Part shown: piece after piece, positions 43,952-57,500 of the stretch
Layout of the letters: every line of letters begins with the position of its first letter
Numbering within the stretch: the first letter of the stretch is position 1
Source of the DNA: Mansonella perstans
Lineage: Eukaryota; Nematoda; Chromadorea; Rhabditida; Onchocercidae
Assembly (NCBI GenBank): GCA_037074765.1
Contig: JBAMDO010000570.1
Coordinates: 372,001-436,000, forward strand
Reading direction: 5' to 3'
Length of the DNA: 64,000 bases
Position numbers and translations under genes: made by a program
The notes under the pieces: model-generated
Databases searched by the model: none
The model's input: only the letters and a program-made list of their open reading frames with translations
Told to the model about the DNA's origin: nothing

Positions 43952-46828
43952 CTAGCAAATCCAAAAAAGGAATATAAATAATATAAATAAAATGAAACTG
44001 ATAATATTAAGAAAGACATTTAAATGTTTTTTTCCTGATAATATTGATGAAATTAAAATTTTTTTATCATTTTTCTTTTTGTTGTTATTTATGACTATTT
44101 TATGGTAATTTATCACTTCGGTGAGGTCATGATTTTGAATTGGCTTATAACCGAGATCATGTTGAGCTTGCTTAATCGAATAAGTATTGGTAATCGATAG
44201 GGAATTTATTTCAAGCCTGGTGAATAAAGGTTCTAGACCAAAATAGCGATAAAGATATTCGAATAATATAGCCAGGTATATTATTAGTGTATACGGTATT
44301 TTGAACATAGGCAGCGGTTTTTTAAGTGCTGAAATTAGACTTTTCATATAAATGATAAAAAAAAATTTTTAAACACTTTGCAACACTTTCGTCTTTTGTT
44401 AGTCTTATAACGTCAAAAAAGAGACCCTAGTTCTAAATATGGATTTTAGAAAGAAGTCAATTTTGAAATCGAAAAATCTATGCTAAAAACTGCTTACCTC
44501 GAATAAGCGGGAACCAAAAACTGAATGATCCAACGGGTGGACCGCCATCAACAATATTATATACTTTGCCACATGCAATACCTCTTCTTAAGGCATCTTC
44601 AGCTAATCTCATAGCCTGAAATGCATGTTAAAATTAATTAAGAAAAATACATGATTAATGTGAACAAATGCCAGATGATAACGACGATAAACAAAGTGGA
44701 CATGTTTTGAAAAAAAAGCAGAATAGAAAGGACAAATAAAAAAATTTAGATCATTAAGCAATTAAAATTATAAACTTACCCTAGCACTGTTTCCAACGCC
44801 ACTATACTGAGTGGTACTTTCATGGAATTTATGAAAAGTTGCAAAAAGTAAACCACGTTTGCATATATCCTTAAAAATGGACTTTTGGGTACTTAAAAAT
44901 TTAGAAAATAAGCGATTAGAATGAATCAACATTGATGTAATTTGTCATTTTTTAAATTATTTTGCCATTAATTATTAAATTTGAAAAAAAAATTCAGAAA
45001 TTCAAAATCCTCAAAGAAATTCCAGTGATTTAATTTGATTAAAAATATGACAGCATACCACTGTCCTTTTTACGGTCCGCGGTTCCGCCGGACCATATAT
45101 TCCACGATACCGGAGAGCACAGGTTTTCAAAGTATCACAATTACTATCCACCACATATCTCTCAGCTATCGCTTTGGATGCTGCATAATATGAATAATAC
45201 TGTAATACTTGGAATTAATTTCAAAAACAATTAATTTTTTCGCCAGAAATAATTTGAAGTCAATTTTTCGCCCTAATATTCATTGCCAATTTAAATTCAA
45301 CATTATATTTAAATGGAATTTTTTCACTGAAGAAAAAAGGAAGACTGCCCACTAAATTACTCTTGCTTGTTCTTTTTGCTGCAAATATATCAAATTTAAG
45401 TTTAAATCAAGATTGCATTAAATTGTTAATAGTTAGCGATTGGCTTGGCTGGAATAATAAATATGTTTTAGCAAATAGCTCAAAATTGGTTCGAGAACCT
45501 AGTCAAAATATGCTTTTTAAAGGTACAAATACAGCATTTGAACTTTAAAATTTGAGGAATGAGATTATTTTACATCAATTCTTCAACAATTCATGGCATG
45601 CAACTTTTAAAAGTTGAATTGACTATTGGCAAAAATTATTGACCTTAGATGGATGTGGATATGGGGTCAGCTCATCAGCATAGTGTAGTTCCTCATCGGT
45701 GAAAATGACAGCAACAGAACTTGCAAAAATAAACCTCTGCACACCATTGATACGGCAACGTTCTATTATTTGTTCAGTACCAGCGACGTTAATTAAGTAT
45801 ATCATTTCTTTGTCCAGCTTGAATTTCACATTTAATACAAATATAATTTTCACTAGGACATATATCTGTTTAATCTTTTAAATCTTTTTAAAATATATTC
45901 ACAGCAACAATAGAACTGAAATTGAAACTTGTAATTTGTTAAATTCTTTTTTCAAAGTAACAATGTTACATAATAAATTTAAGACTTAAACTGAATTAGG
46001 ATAAATAAGTAAATTACAATTAATTTTAAGGATAAAATTTGAAATTGTATAAGTCCATATAGCATCTACAGTAGAAACATAAATACTGTAACAGTATTTA
46101 TTATAAATCACAAAAAAAGATTTTTTAAATCAAATTTGAATTATGTAAATCTTGATACTATCAAACGACTTCTTGCTTTTTAACATATAGCTTTTTTACT
46201 TTTATGTTTTGAGACGCAAAGATAAAAAATTATTACGTACAGAAGCACCACCGCTCATTCCATAAGCGGCAATATGAAAGCACGCAGTGCAGCCACGTAA
46301 TGCTTGATCTAATGCATCTATGTCCATTAATGAACCCTGTAAATGTTACGTAATATTAAGTAACTTATTTTCCATCTTTAACAATATAATTTCATTTTCA
46401 AATCATAATCTAAAATTGTTTTAATGCGCTTTTTGTATATTTTTTTAAAAATAATTTGAAAGTTAAAAATTTATTTGTTGAAATTTCAAATGAAATTTTT
46501 AAATGAAATAAAATGTTAATTTCAATTTAATTTTCCTTTATCCTACTGTAGTTATTTCCTTTCTAGGTATGAAATATGTATTAGATTGAAAAATTTGCAA
46601 CTTAATGGGCAGAGTGTTATTTTAACCTCTACGTTTCATCTATATATAATTTTTTAAAATACAAACTTTTATTCGGGTTGTGAGCGATTCGTTCAGTTTG
46701 ATCACTGGTACTTCATAAAAATTTATGTCTAATATGACAGTATGAAAGCTTTGCTCTTGTAATTCTCGAGCAATATGCTGCCCAAAATATCCGCCACCAC
46801 CAATGATACACATGCGACGACATTCCAT
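43952..46828 (-). CDS. SDR42E-type NAD(P)-dependent short-chain dehydrogenase, membrane anchored
   Basis: Extended short-chain dehydrogenase of the 3-beta-HSD-like group, matching human SDR42E1 along its length (389 versus 393 residues). It probably oxidises or reduces a sterol or related lipid at the ER membrane; the substrate is unknown. Exons in transcript order are 46828-46667, 46336-46241, 45817-45644, 45199-45059, 44881-44780, 44615-44498 and 44328-43952, all in phase. The dinucleotide-binding loop GGGGYFG is at residues 10-16. HIAAYGMSG follows, as in SDR42E1. The catalytic Ser is near 120 (FASSVAVIF), with Tyr149 and Lys153 in YAASK, then [11 protein letters not shown]. The last about 22 residues ([20 protein letters not shown]) form a C-terminal membrane segment, and a second hydrophobic stretch ([14 protein letters not shown]) precedes it. 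Start: first ATG after a weak acceptor (GATTCCAG) and directly before the Rossmann fold. Two internal acceptors are atypical (AAAAG at 44882, TTCAAG at 45818) but frame and alignment require them. Confidence 0.93.
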
Positions 46829-48839
46829 TCTTCTGGAATCTTTCAAAGTTCAATCAGAAAATCAGATGATATCAATATGCAGCGAAATTAAACGAATTAG
46901 ATGCTTAACGTACGTAATTAATATGGACAGGTACTTACAAAAAATAAGTTTCGAAAAAAAAAATTGGTTATTTTTTTTTACAATCTGAAAAATTATGTAT
47001 CCGTGCACACCTATAGATTGGAGAAAAAACACGGATTAATGAGATAAGGAAGTAGAATATGGAACATATATTAGAAAGACTACTACAAGTTCAGGATGGA
47101 ATTAACCGGTGGATCGTAACGTAAGAACTGAAAGTAATGAAAATGACGTAGAGCGTAGATTGCAAATATGCCTGATCTTACGAACTTTCTGCATGAGCAT
47201 ACGAATTTTTGTATGTTTTACTTCCTTTTAATTTCACTAAAATCAAATGCCACAGTAATTGTCATTTGTGCTACATTTTCATTGTACTAAAAGAAATATA
47301 GCAAATTGAATTTTAATTTACAATACTTTAATTATCAATTTATGGAGAAGTGCAGAAGGCTTAGTTTTTTCCTTGCAATCATTTGAAGCATTCATTAATT
47401 TGTAGTAGAAAAAATGAAGCGAACTTTTGTCTTGCTTGATTTTTATCAGAAGTGATAAGCACTGATCACTTTGTTCATCCATTCTTAACTTTAATTGCTA
47501 TTTTTATGGTAAAGCAAAAAAAAGTTTATGAAAGAATTTCACTGACAAAAATAACAATTAGCATTTTAAAAATAAAAAAAATGAACAAAAGTTTTGATGT
47601 CTAACAAATAAAATTGTTCCGTTTTATAACTTTAAAATGAATTGAAAAAAATTATAATTGCATAAATAGACGGAAAATTAATTTTGTTGTACTTAATGTA
47701 TGATTTTGATTCAGCAAGACAACATGTTAGGTAGAAAATAGAAAATGTTGTCGCCAAAGCTAAAAAAAAAAAGTAACTAAGAGAAGTATGTCATCATTAC
47801 CTCTTTGATGTCTCAAAATAATATTGAAAAGATAGGGAGAGAAAGAAAGAGAGAGGGAGAGAAAAGTTTTTTCGTTTCATTATTTTTCGGATTCCTTTTT
47901 TCTTCCTTCTATTTCATTTCTTATTATGATGCACAAAATTTTTATTTTTTTAAATGAACGGAGCATTTTGTCAACAAATTAATGAAAATATATTTTACTG
48001 TCAACCAAAATAATATGAACGATAAAATTTTAGTTCCATCATTTTTTGTCAAATAAATTTAAAAAATGTTTCGATTGAATAAAATTTCCTTTTTTTCCAC
48101 TTGCAATATAATTTATACAAAAAAGGAAGTACATTTAATTTGTATAATTAAGATGAAAAGAAAAAAAGGGCAACAGTGTTTGCATAGTTTGAGATGAACG
48201 AACATTTCGATTTATTTGAATGGCAGAGATCTATTTGTGATGATTAATTGGCTAATCGAATGTGGGACTTTCGATATGTTTATTCCTTTTTCATTAATTA
48301 TTCAAGTTAAATAATCAATTCCGATTGATGGTCACTATAGATCTGAATTGATAACATAAAGAAGCAAAGTAGATGACAATTTTAATTCTTATAAACCTCT
48401 GGTTCAAAAAAGTTCAAACTGAAAGAATAATTTGGGGCATTAATTTGCCACACTAACCCAAGAGATAACGCGGCAATGTTATCAAAGCTTGATGTGTAAT
48501 TTATTTACCTATTTTTTAACATGAAAAATTTATGCGCACAATCGTCAGCATAGTTATAATTAAAGCAGTCATAGACAAGAAGAAAACTTACTAATAAAAA
48601 TTCTTATGATGAAGATAATGATGCCGATGAAATGGTCGATTAAGAAAGAGGAGCACATGACAAGTCTACATAAATGATTTCTGGGTGGAAGAGCGCGGGA
48701 GTGGATGAATGTCATCCTGCTCGATTGAATTCATTCCATTCATAGTGACCGCGATATGTTTGTATTGCCAAAATTTCGAGACAATAATAATGCTTCATTT
48801 TTTTTAAAGTCCCACGGAAAGAGAAAAAAGTGAGATATT

Positions 48840-48874
48840 TTGGTTGAAAAAATTCAAAAATTTTTTTCAACCAA
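48840..48874. repeat. Perfect 13-bp hairpin
   Basis: TTGGTTGAAAAAA (48840-48852) pairs with TTTTTTCAACCAA (48862-48874) around a 9-base loop. Confidence 0.85.
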
Positions 48875-51223
48875 TAGAAATTTTAATAAAACTGAACAAA
48901 ATGAAAAAATGACTTCAATTACTTACAAATGCCATTTTTCTCTATCTTTTTAATTAATTTTGAAAAAAGTCTAATAATTTTTGTAATCCCTGATGAAAAG
49001 AAAAAGAACTGGAATGACACTTTAATAGTTATTATTTATAATTTAAACAAAATTAAAAATAATTTTGTTTCAATTTTAAATTTCGAAAAGAATTGCTTGC
49101 AAGCAAAATGGTGTATTCAATTTTATACAGTGTGGAAAATTGAAGAGTGATAAATGTTATTTAAATTTTTCAGTCATTATTCAAAAAAAAAATATTTTGA
49201 AGGAAACGACTGAGATGTCCATCTTTTATTCCTTATCACTTAATCATCGTACTTCTCGCTCCAATCATGCATTTTTATCAATTACCGCTTGATTTCCGCT
49301 TATTTCCTTACTCAGTTATCAATGGACAAATTCACATTTAGTTAGCCAATTTCATACTATGCTAAATATTAATAATTTACACTTACTGTAAGAAAAGCAA
49401 TTCAGAAATCAAAATGAATGTAAAATAACACTGAATCAAAATTTAGATCAAAATTGAAATCAAAACTGAATCAAAATTGAGTCAAAAAACCAAAAAAATC
49501 GAAAAAAAATTTGAGGAGACAAATATTAAAATTGAAGTTAATATAAGGAAATGAAGAAATACTGAAATGAAACCAGTATGTACAGCTAAAGTTGGCACAA
49601 AGAAAAAATGAGATATTGAAATTTAATAAAACATTAATGAATTTCATTCTTATTCTTTCTTACAACTGTAACTTTCTCACCTTTTCATTATCCACCATGC
49701 ATTGGAAAATTCCATTTAAATACAGAAATCTTTTATCAATTAAAAATTTTTCATTCAATTTAAAAATTAAAAACTGAAAAATGAGGACAGAAAGGACATT
49801 TTGACAATAACATTAATCGAAAATATATTGTAAAGCAAGCTTTCTTTTGAAATGAAGTTATTTATTTTTGAGATGAACTTGGAAAAAAGTCTCACAGTAA
49901 TGGCGTAATAAATGAAATGTAAAGCTTTAGTTTGACAAGAAATCATTAACTTAGTTAAGTGTTTCATTCCGATCATTTGTTCTCAGCGTTAAGGAAAAAC
50001 AATGATGAAAAGTCCGGCAATTAGCAGCATCAAGTGGTCATAATGAAACATGAAACATTTGAAATCGAAATGTTCCGTACATTAGTTCAACGGGTAAAAT
50101 AGAGCAAGGAATTAGGTTAGGCTGAACTAATAAAAATTTTACGCCTCAAGCTGTTAACAATTTCAATGCCGATAAAAAGCACGCTGAAAAAGTTTCAAAT
50201 TTTTTTGCATTTCAGTTGAAATAAAATTACTGAAGTAAACAACTACTAATTTGCAATTAATGTTTCAATCATTTCAGTAATGAAATTTTGCCGTGACTGG
50301 TATTAATTAAAGTAATAAGACACCTTTTCCGTGTATTTGTTTTCTAATCAAAACAATTAGATTATCAATGAAAATTTGAATAATATTTCTTTTTTTTTTT
50401 GATATTTCGATAGTTTCAAACAAGGCAGAAAGCCATGTTTTTGAGACTATCCCACTATAATATTCCAGATACTTGCTGAACATTTTTTCTGACATTTCTT
50501 TTTTCTACTTTTCCATAATTTCACTGATTATCTTCAATGGTATTACTGCTGTAATATTACTAATATTACTTTTTTTTTCCAGTAATTCATAAATTTAATA
50601 TTTCTCTTCAAAAAATTCGGACAAATCAAAGAGATAAAAGTAGTCAAATATTTTCCCACTTTCCATCTCTTTCATCTGAAATGAAACGAAGAATAAATGA
50701 CATCAAATTGATGATAAAAATTAGCAATAAATACAGACCAAACATCGTGATAATTTCAACAACACTTTTTTTTCAATTGTTCTTTGAACTAACAATGCCT
50801 TCAGGCTTGCAAAAGAGTGAAGAAGTGGCCATATTTGTGCTAAAAATATGGCTATAAATTCCAGAACAAATATGAAAAAGGAAATGTAAATAGATTGGCA
50901 TGAAGTGATCAGTTAAAAATTTCATCAAAGATATCTTTCCACTGCTTTCAATTTGTACTTCATGCCTACATTGTTGTGAATTGTTCCAGCTAGAAGTATA
51001 AATTATTGTTAAATTAACTGATGATTCGATAATCTGAACAATTCCCCGAAATTTTGCTAATTAGATAATGGCAATTTTGAAGCTTTAATTAAATGGCCTG
51101 AATGACTTTGGCATTCTCTTTTCCGAAATGATTCTTTACACTGGCTCTTATTTGCTCCTTTTCGTAATGAATAGTTATTTTTGAAATGTTAATCTAGAAT
51201 TTATTTTTTAATCAATTCAATTA

Positions 51224-51229
51224 TTCTAG
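51224..51229 (+). promoter_or_regulatory. Probable trans-splice acceptor of the DB-domain gene
   Basis: TTCTAG ends two bases before the ATG at 51232. In nematodes an acceptor this close to a start codon usually marks spliced-leader addition. Confidence 0.5.
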
Positions 51230-51231
51230 AA

Positions 51232-52139
51232 ATGAACAGATCGCTTGGGATTTTTGTGCTAGCAGCCTGGATAACATTGGCACTGGGATATCATTTGTTT
51301 CAAAAGCCACTGATTCAAAATTTGGTTCATTTGGTTCAAAAGCCATTGAAAATTAGCGATTCGGCGATATTACCAGGTTGGCGTCAGCAAAATCAACCAG
51401 TTATCCGAAGAAGTTTGCAACAAAGTAATGAGAACAATACAGATGACCAGTTCAAAGAATGTTGCGTAACGGGAAATGTTGACAGTTCCTGCACAAATAA
51501 TTTATGCAACTTTAGTATGATCGCTTCTACGACATATCCGGCGGTAAAAAGTTATTGTTATGAAACTATATATGTCTGGATGAATTCATTTAAAAAAATA
51601 AAGATAATCTTTCGTTTTTGTCATTTTTATTAACTCATGGATTAAGATTTTGAAATTAAATTCGAAATGAATGTGAAACAAATTTTTTACGAAATAAAAT
51701 TCTAAAATTTAAATTGCATGAAAATTTCTTTTACGAAAATAAATTGCACAAGTTTCAAATTATAACTTTTATTTTTGTATTGCAGTTTCTGAGAAATGTT
51801 ACGATGTGTCATTTACAAATCCAGAAAATTTGGAAATGCGCTACAAATATGAAAGATCAGAGGTTTTGCTGCTTACAAAGGTAACTTTAAATTGATTCAA
51901 AATTTTGAATAATTCTAGTCTAATCCTTTAAGCATTATGATTATTTGTTGTTCTTACTTTTATCATTGTTGTTATTATTAATTCACTGTGGTAGTAAAAT
52001 AACAAACTTCAGTGATGTGCCTAAACATTGTTGGAAGTTTTGCAACGGAGCAACAAGCTTAAGCCTAGATCCATCAAGCATTTTCTGCGCACAATATCAT
52101 GAGCCAATTATGCAATGTTTGAAGGCAGGCTTCATTTGA
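51232..52139 (+). CDS. Secreted protein with one DB-module cysteine domain
   Basis: Three exons, 51232-51543, 51786-51880 and 52013-52139, encode 177 residues. Residues 1-19 (MNRSLGIFVLAAWITLALG) are a signal peptide. A linker with a repeated QKPL motif and a dibasic RR at 59-60, a possible processing site, follows. Residues 77-171 carry 12 cysteines in DB-module order (Pfam DB family): C77 C78, C87, C92, C112, C122, C132 C133, C142, C146, C161, C171. Typical DB signatures are KCATNMKDQRFCC and VPKHCWKFCNG. DB proteins are extracellular, largely restricted to nematodes and of unknown biochemical role. The donor after residue 104 (GCG|GTAAAA) and the phase used for exon 2 are fixed by this cysteine pattern; the other open phase of exon 2 would lose it. 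A near-adjacent acceptor suggests trans-splicing. Confidence 0.88.
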
Positions 52140-52240
52140 GCAAAGAATTGATGGAATCAAGAGACTGAAATGTTTTCGAACACTTGCAGATATTACTTTC
52201 ATATCTAACAATTTTTTAAACAAACATTTGTGTTCATTTC

Positions 52241-52250
52241 AATAAATAAA
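52241..52250 (+). terminator. Poly(A) signal of the DB-domain gene
   Basis: Overlapping AATAAATAAA, about 100 bases after the stop codon at 52139. Confidence 0.65.
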
Positions 52251-52397
52251 ATACAATTAAATTACTCATAAATGCGAAATAAAAGATTTCAATGTTAAAT
52301 TTTGTTTTACATTTCTTTCTTTCATTTATTTCTTTTTGCTTTTAGCAGAATTTAAAACAGAAATTTGTTAAAACTATTCAAAACTAACTCTTTAACT

Positions 52398-52500
52398 TTA
52401 TTTACTGTCTAATTCTACTTTAACTCCGGTGGAGAGGAATTGCTTCTTTCTGTAATATTTCGACATCTCGGCGATACGGCAAGTATTTGATGAATTTCAT
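52398..52500 (-). other. GC-richer block with two overlapping minus-strand micro-ORFs
   Basis: One frame (52500-52420) reads MKFIKYLPYRRDVEILQKEA and six more residues. The other (52466-52398) reads MSKYYRKKQFLSTGVKVELD and two more. Base composition is clearly less AT-rich than the flanks. No family is recognised and no splice partner was found. It could be an exon, a micropeptide or non-coding. Confidence 0.2.
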
Positions 52501-53419
52501 CGTATCACGAATAATTATGATGCATTATGAATATTTTTTAGAATACTTTCTCGAAAATTTGATTGATTTTCATGTCTGCTCTTTCAGTTGCTTTGAACTG
52601 ATTCATGAAATTTGCAATATCAAATAAAATGATTGGCAAGTCAGATGATTGATTGGATTGATTTCTTGCCTTGCTTTAATAATGATAATTAAAAAAAAAA
52701 TTTAGTGTCGAAAATAGCATATCATGCCAATTATTAATGAAATAAAAATTCATTTTATTGTTGGATGTCATTTTGTGTACCCATATGTGTGTATGGGCAC
52801 GTGTGTATGTGTGTGTGTGGCTGTTTATGAGTGTCCATCTGTCATTACTTTATCTTATCGTAAACAATGACTTGATTTATCAGAGTGCAAATATTAATTT
52901 TTAAACTTTTAAAGAATGTCATGAAAAGCAATAATTTTACAGTAAAACTAAAATAATGGATTATTTGCATATTATTTAATAAGTACTGATAACAAGCAAT
53001 GAATGATCCAAGTGATTATCAATCAAAGTAGGGAAAACAGTTGCGAATATATTAATTTTGCCAATAATTTTATTCCATAAAAATTTCATAAGAATTAGCA
53101 AAGATTATTATCTTATCACCATCAAATCTGGTAATGATGATCAGTTAAAGTTTCAGTGGGAAGATGAAGCTCCTTCTAGTGCATGTTTTATGTTATTATA
53201 AAATGTAAAAGTGATATAATAATGATAATAACCAATAATTTGTATGCTTTGATCAGTTCCAGTTAACTGGTTACAATTTAATTTGACACTACTGGGAAAG
53301 ATTTCATTTACCATAAATATCTATTTGAACAACTAAGTAAACTTTTCCGAAATTTAAGTGAAATTTTATCGCTTTGCATTTCTTTTTCGAGATTGTTTGA
53401 AATGTTCGAATAGTTGCAT

Positions 53420-53469
53420 CAATCTGTTAGTTGCAGATTAGCAGCAATCTGTTAGTTGTAGATTAGAAA
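53420..53469. repeat. 25-bp tandem duplication
   Basis: CAATCTGTTAGTTGCAGATT plus AGCAG (53420-53444) is followed directly by a copy with only a few changes near its centre and end (53445-53469). Confidence 0.85.
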
Positions 53470-54504
53470 TTAGTTTCCAGTGAATCTCGATGGACTTGCG
53501 CTGGTGCAGTGCAAAAGGCTTAATTCTTTCTTAGATTGGAAATAAAACTGAAAGAGCTTTTGTTGACCACTTAAAAAAAAAATCAAAATGAAAAAATTCC
53601 ACTTTTTCAAATATTTTTGAAATAAATTTCAAATAGAACGAATCAATGCTACTTGATGATACCATTAGGAAGAGGACTATCAAATGAACATTTTTAATTT
53701 GTAATAAATTTTACAAAATTTGAATTTCTTAAAATAAATTCCAGTGATATTTTAAGTATCAAATAGTCTGAAGAGGGTGATATTTTACAAATGGATTAAT
53801 ACAAAAAATCCATTTTGCCATATTTTCTCAGCTCATAGTTTATGCCTAAAAAACAAATCTTTGAGAAAAATTGTCCCTTTTCTTTTTTTTTTTTATTTTC
53901 AATGTTTCACAGCGATTTAATTTTATGCTTCCTTGCTACATAGTTTATGTGGTAATGAAAGATTGTTTGCTTCGAATCAATTTTGAAAAGTGGTCATTTA
54001 GTTGCATTCAATGAGACGTGCACATCATTCTTTTTTTTTGATAAATGAAATGAATAAGTATTCTTATGTGAAAGACTGAAATATTAGCAATATCAAATTC
54101 ACTACAATGGAATAGATTTCTTGTGACAAGCGTGTCACTTTAATGAACAGAATTTGACTTTCATCATTCAACTTGATATTAGTGTAGTTTTTGTACCTAA
54201 AAAAAGTAGCATAGAATTTAAAAAGGTTGCATATAATTAAAAAAAAAGTTACATAAAATGAAACGTTATTTTAAAACAGTTCGAAAAATTTAGTTATTTA
54301 ACAGTTATTTAACAATTTCATTCTACTTTTAATTCACATTTTCTCAATGATAAAAATCAGTGATAGTTTGTCTAGATTTTAAATGATAGCAATTGATTAA
54401 TTACTGAAATAAAGACATTAATAAAGAAACAAATTAATTAACTTCTCTGTTCCGTCACTTCCTGTAACTGCAATTTTTATTCAAAATGCAGAAAATGCAT
54501 TTCA

Positions 54505-54522
54505 GATGCATTCGAATGCATC
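54505..54522. repeat. Perfect 18-base palindrome
   Basis: GATGCATTC followed directly by GAATGCATC, within a cluster of ATGCAT motifs (54487-54550). Confidence 0.9.
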
Positions 54523-57500
54523 AAATCATCAAAATACAAAATGCATCAGGGGATGAAATTGATTTTCATTTTTAAGATTTTCCAAGTGGCGAGAAAAGAA
54601 CTATTGCATGGGAACTTGAAGAGTACTTTAACAGAATCAGTTTTTTAACTCACTTTCTTCCTAAACATTTTGTTTTCATTGATATCTCCAGTAAGAATAA
54701 GAGGATAATTTGAGGCAAATTCTCATCAATACTAAAAATATCTTTCCTTTGTTAAATTGTAAATTTAAAAAGTATTTGTTTTGCCCTAAAAGGTTCACAT
54801 GAATTTATAGTTTTATGCAATGCCATGAGTTTGACAGTTCGGAATGTAAGGTGACTGTAATTATCAATTTTCAAAATTCTTATATGATATTGAAATTTAC
54901 AACGAAAACGAAACTTCGCTCATAACTGTACAATCAGGTATTATTGCAAAAATCAAAAATACTTAAGCAAAACTTCGCACATAGATATGAATTTGAATAC
55001 TTAAATACAAATATGAATTTCAGTACGATCATATTAAATTAGTGTAGGTATTCAAATGCAAAAACAAATTTCAATAAATGTTCATGGCATATAAATACAA
55101 ATTTGGAATGCAAATGAATATGAATATATGAATTTGAATTTGAGTGTCGCTGTTTGATTTGTCGCCATTGTAAGAGTGAGAAATTACTGAAAATGACAAT
55201 GACAATGAAAACGACGGATGACAATATTTCAAAACTAAATTGAACCTTAATTATTTTTTTAATTGCTATTAATTATTATCATTTCTTATTAATATTTTCC
55301 TTCTAATTTTTTTCTTTTCCTCTTTAATAAATAAAGTTATTAAAGTTTTATAAAAATAAGAAATGGAAATTATTTGCTTTAAAAATTCAATGTTTGAAAT
55401 TTATAATTATTCGGATTTGTTAAAATTCAAAATAAAAAACTGAAAAATTGCCTATCTGATATATTTATTAATTTAATGGCTTTGGAAAAATTTTCCACTA
55501 CAAGTTGAGTGAACTTTGCATGACTTATCTTTTTCCATTGAAATTATAATTTTTTCAAAGTACCTTTTAATTCAATGTCAATACATTTTTAAGTTTATTT
55601 TTTTACATCCCATTGGACATACAGCATTGAATAATAAATGCATTAAAGTAATTTCATACCATTTAGAAGAGCTTTCTCAAATCTTTCATTTATTTTTATC
55701 GAATTTGCGACAGATAATGTAATTTTACTTTAATTATCAAGCTTTACATTTTTCTTGCAATTATCATCATCATTATCGTTCTATACTTATATGCTTAACT
55801 CTTGCACTTATTTGCATTCAACAGATTATGTTGACAATTATGTCAAATAAAGTTCTTATCAATTTGAAAATTTGTTGTTAAAATGAAATTATCAAACAGA
55901 TCATTCAGGCTGATCGATCATTTAGTGTTGTATACTTGTGCAGATCATGTTACAGCTATTCCGACTATGGTAAATTTTGATTTGTTTTCTGCTACTAATT
56001 CATCAGTCATCTTTATCTTCTGCAGATGTAAAATCTCACTGTGAATTATCCCATCTTAATTATTATTTTCATTCATAATTAGCAAGCCTGAAATTGTTGT
56101 ATTTAAATGATTTTATTATTATAGTGGTAATGAAAATTATTATCCATCGAAATTGTCATTAGTTTTCACTTTCGGTCTGAATTAGTCATTATGCTGCGAA
56201 TTAATTATCTTTCGAAAATATTTTGCTACTTACTTATATTGTCTGTTTGAAGTTAAAATATATATCATTATAGATTTAAAAGTAAATGATTATTTGGCCA
56301 AGACTGGCATACAACATATGGCGTTGCTTGCATTTCGAAAGTTTGCAAACAGATCATTTCCTCAAGTTTTGCTTTTACAAAGTTTACTGATAAAAAACTT
56401 TTGCTGATAAAAAACTACGATATCATTTTTTGTCCATGTCGGATCAAAGGTCAGTTAAAAGGACAGAAGGAATTCAATTACAAATTTGTCCATTAAGAAA
56501 TTCTAGTCAGCGCTCTTTTAATCAAAATAAAATTGTGTATTACTTTCATCTCCTAATTTCTTATGTCTTATTTTTCTCGTGCCATTATTGAAGTTGCTTA
56601 GCTTAGAGAAAATTAGCTTCATTAGCTTATTTAGTTTACTTGTTCTATCCTTTATCTAGAAAAGTTTTCACTTTATTAGCTTAGTTAATTCCTAAGAAAA
56701 TCTCAACCTTAACTAATTATTCGTTTTTTCCTTTATATCTTCAAATGAAAACAACAAAGTCTATTTCCTTTTCAGCCATTCAACAAAAATTAGACTAATT
56801 TCCCATTTCGTTTATTTCCTTAATTGGCCATTACTCATTAGCAATGAGTAATCTGTCTGTTAATTACATAAGATTTTATGTTATATATAGCACATTATCT
56901 AAGCATTGCCTTAATTAATAATGAGATTTGTTTTGTTTCTATTTAAGTAAGCAATCTTTTTTGAAAAAAAAATTTTTTTTAAATTGGACAAATAAATGTC
57001 GAAATTTATACTTTGTTTTTACTTTTTCGCCTTTTTAAAATTCGAAACATTTTTAATTTCAATATTGTTAGTCATTATTGCAGTATCTCTGTTGTGATGA
57101 TAAAATCAAAAATGAAATTTTAATCATTAAAAACGAAATTTAATTGGAAATGATTTCATGTTAACTGCAATAGAATAGCAACAAGTAAAGAAAGGGTAAA
57201 GTCATTATTAAATTTGTTTAATTAATGATATGAAAATAAAGCATGACAGTCTAAGCAATAATAAAGTTAGCATTATGCTAAGATTTAATCAAATAAAGCG
57301 CATCTTCTCCGAAATATCTTCTGCAAAAAATATAGCGCACCTTTTGCAAAATACTAATTACATTAATTGATAATAATTTTTTTGCGATCTTTCTTTCGCC
57401 CTTCTCTTGCCTTCTCATACTTTTACTTGCATATTATTGCATTAATTAAATTTAAAATGAAATTCCTTCTCATAAGTGTCTTTTCTCTTTTTTTTTAGAC

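Larger units (their letters stand above)
46829..51231. other. Intergenic between divergent SDR and DB-domain genes
   Basis: 4.4 kb, AT-rich, presumably holding both promoters. It contains a perfect 13-bp hairpin (48840-48874) and a GC-richer patch at 48655-48765 without recognisable coding sense. No gene is supported. Confidence 0.5.

Noticed and set aside
51786..51880. Alternative phase of DB exon 2 reading SEKCYDVSFTNPENLEMRYK
   Set aside because: It looks plausible alone but breaks the DB cysteine order and does not join exon 3 in phase. The phase giving KCATNMKDQRFCC fits both.
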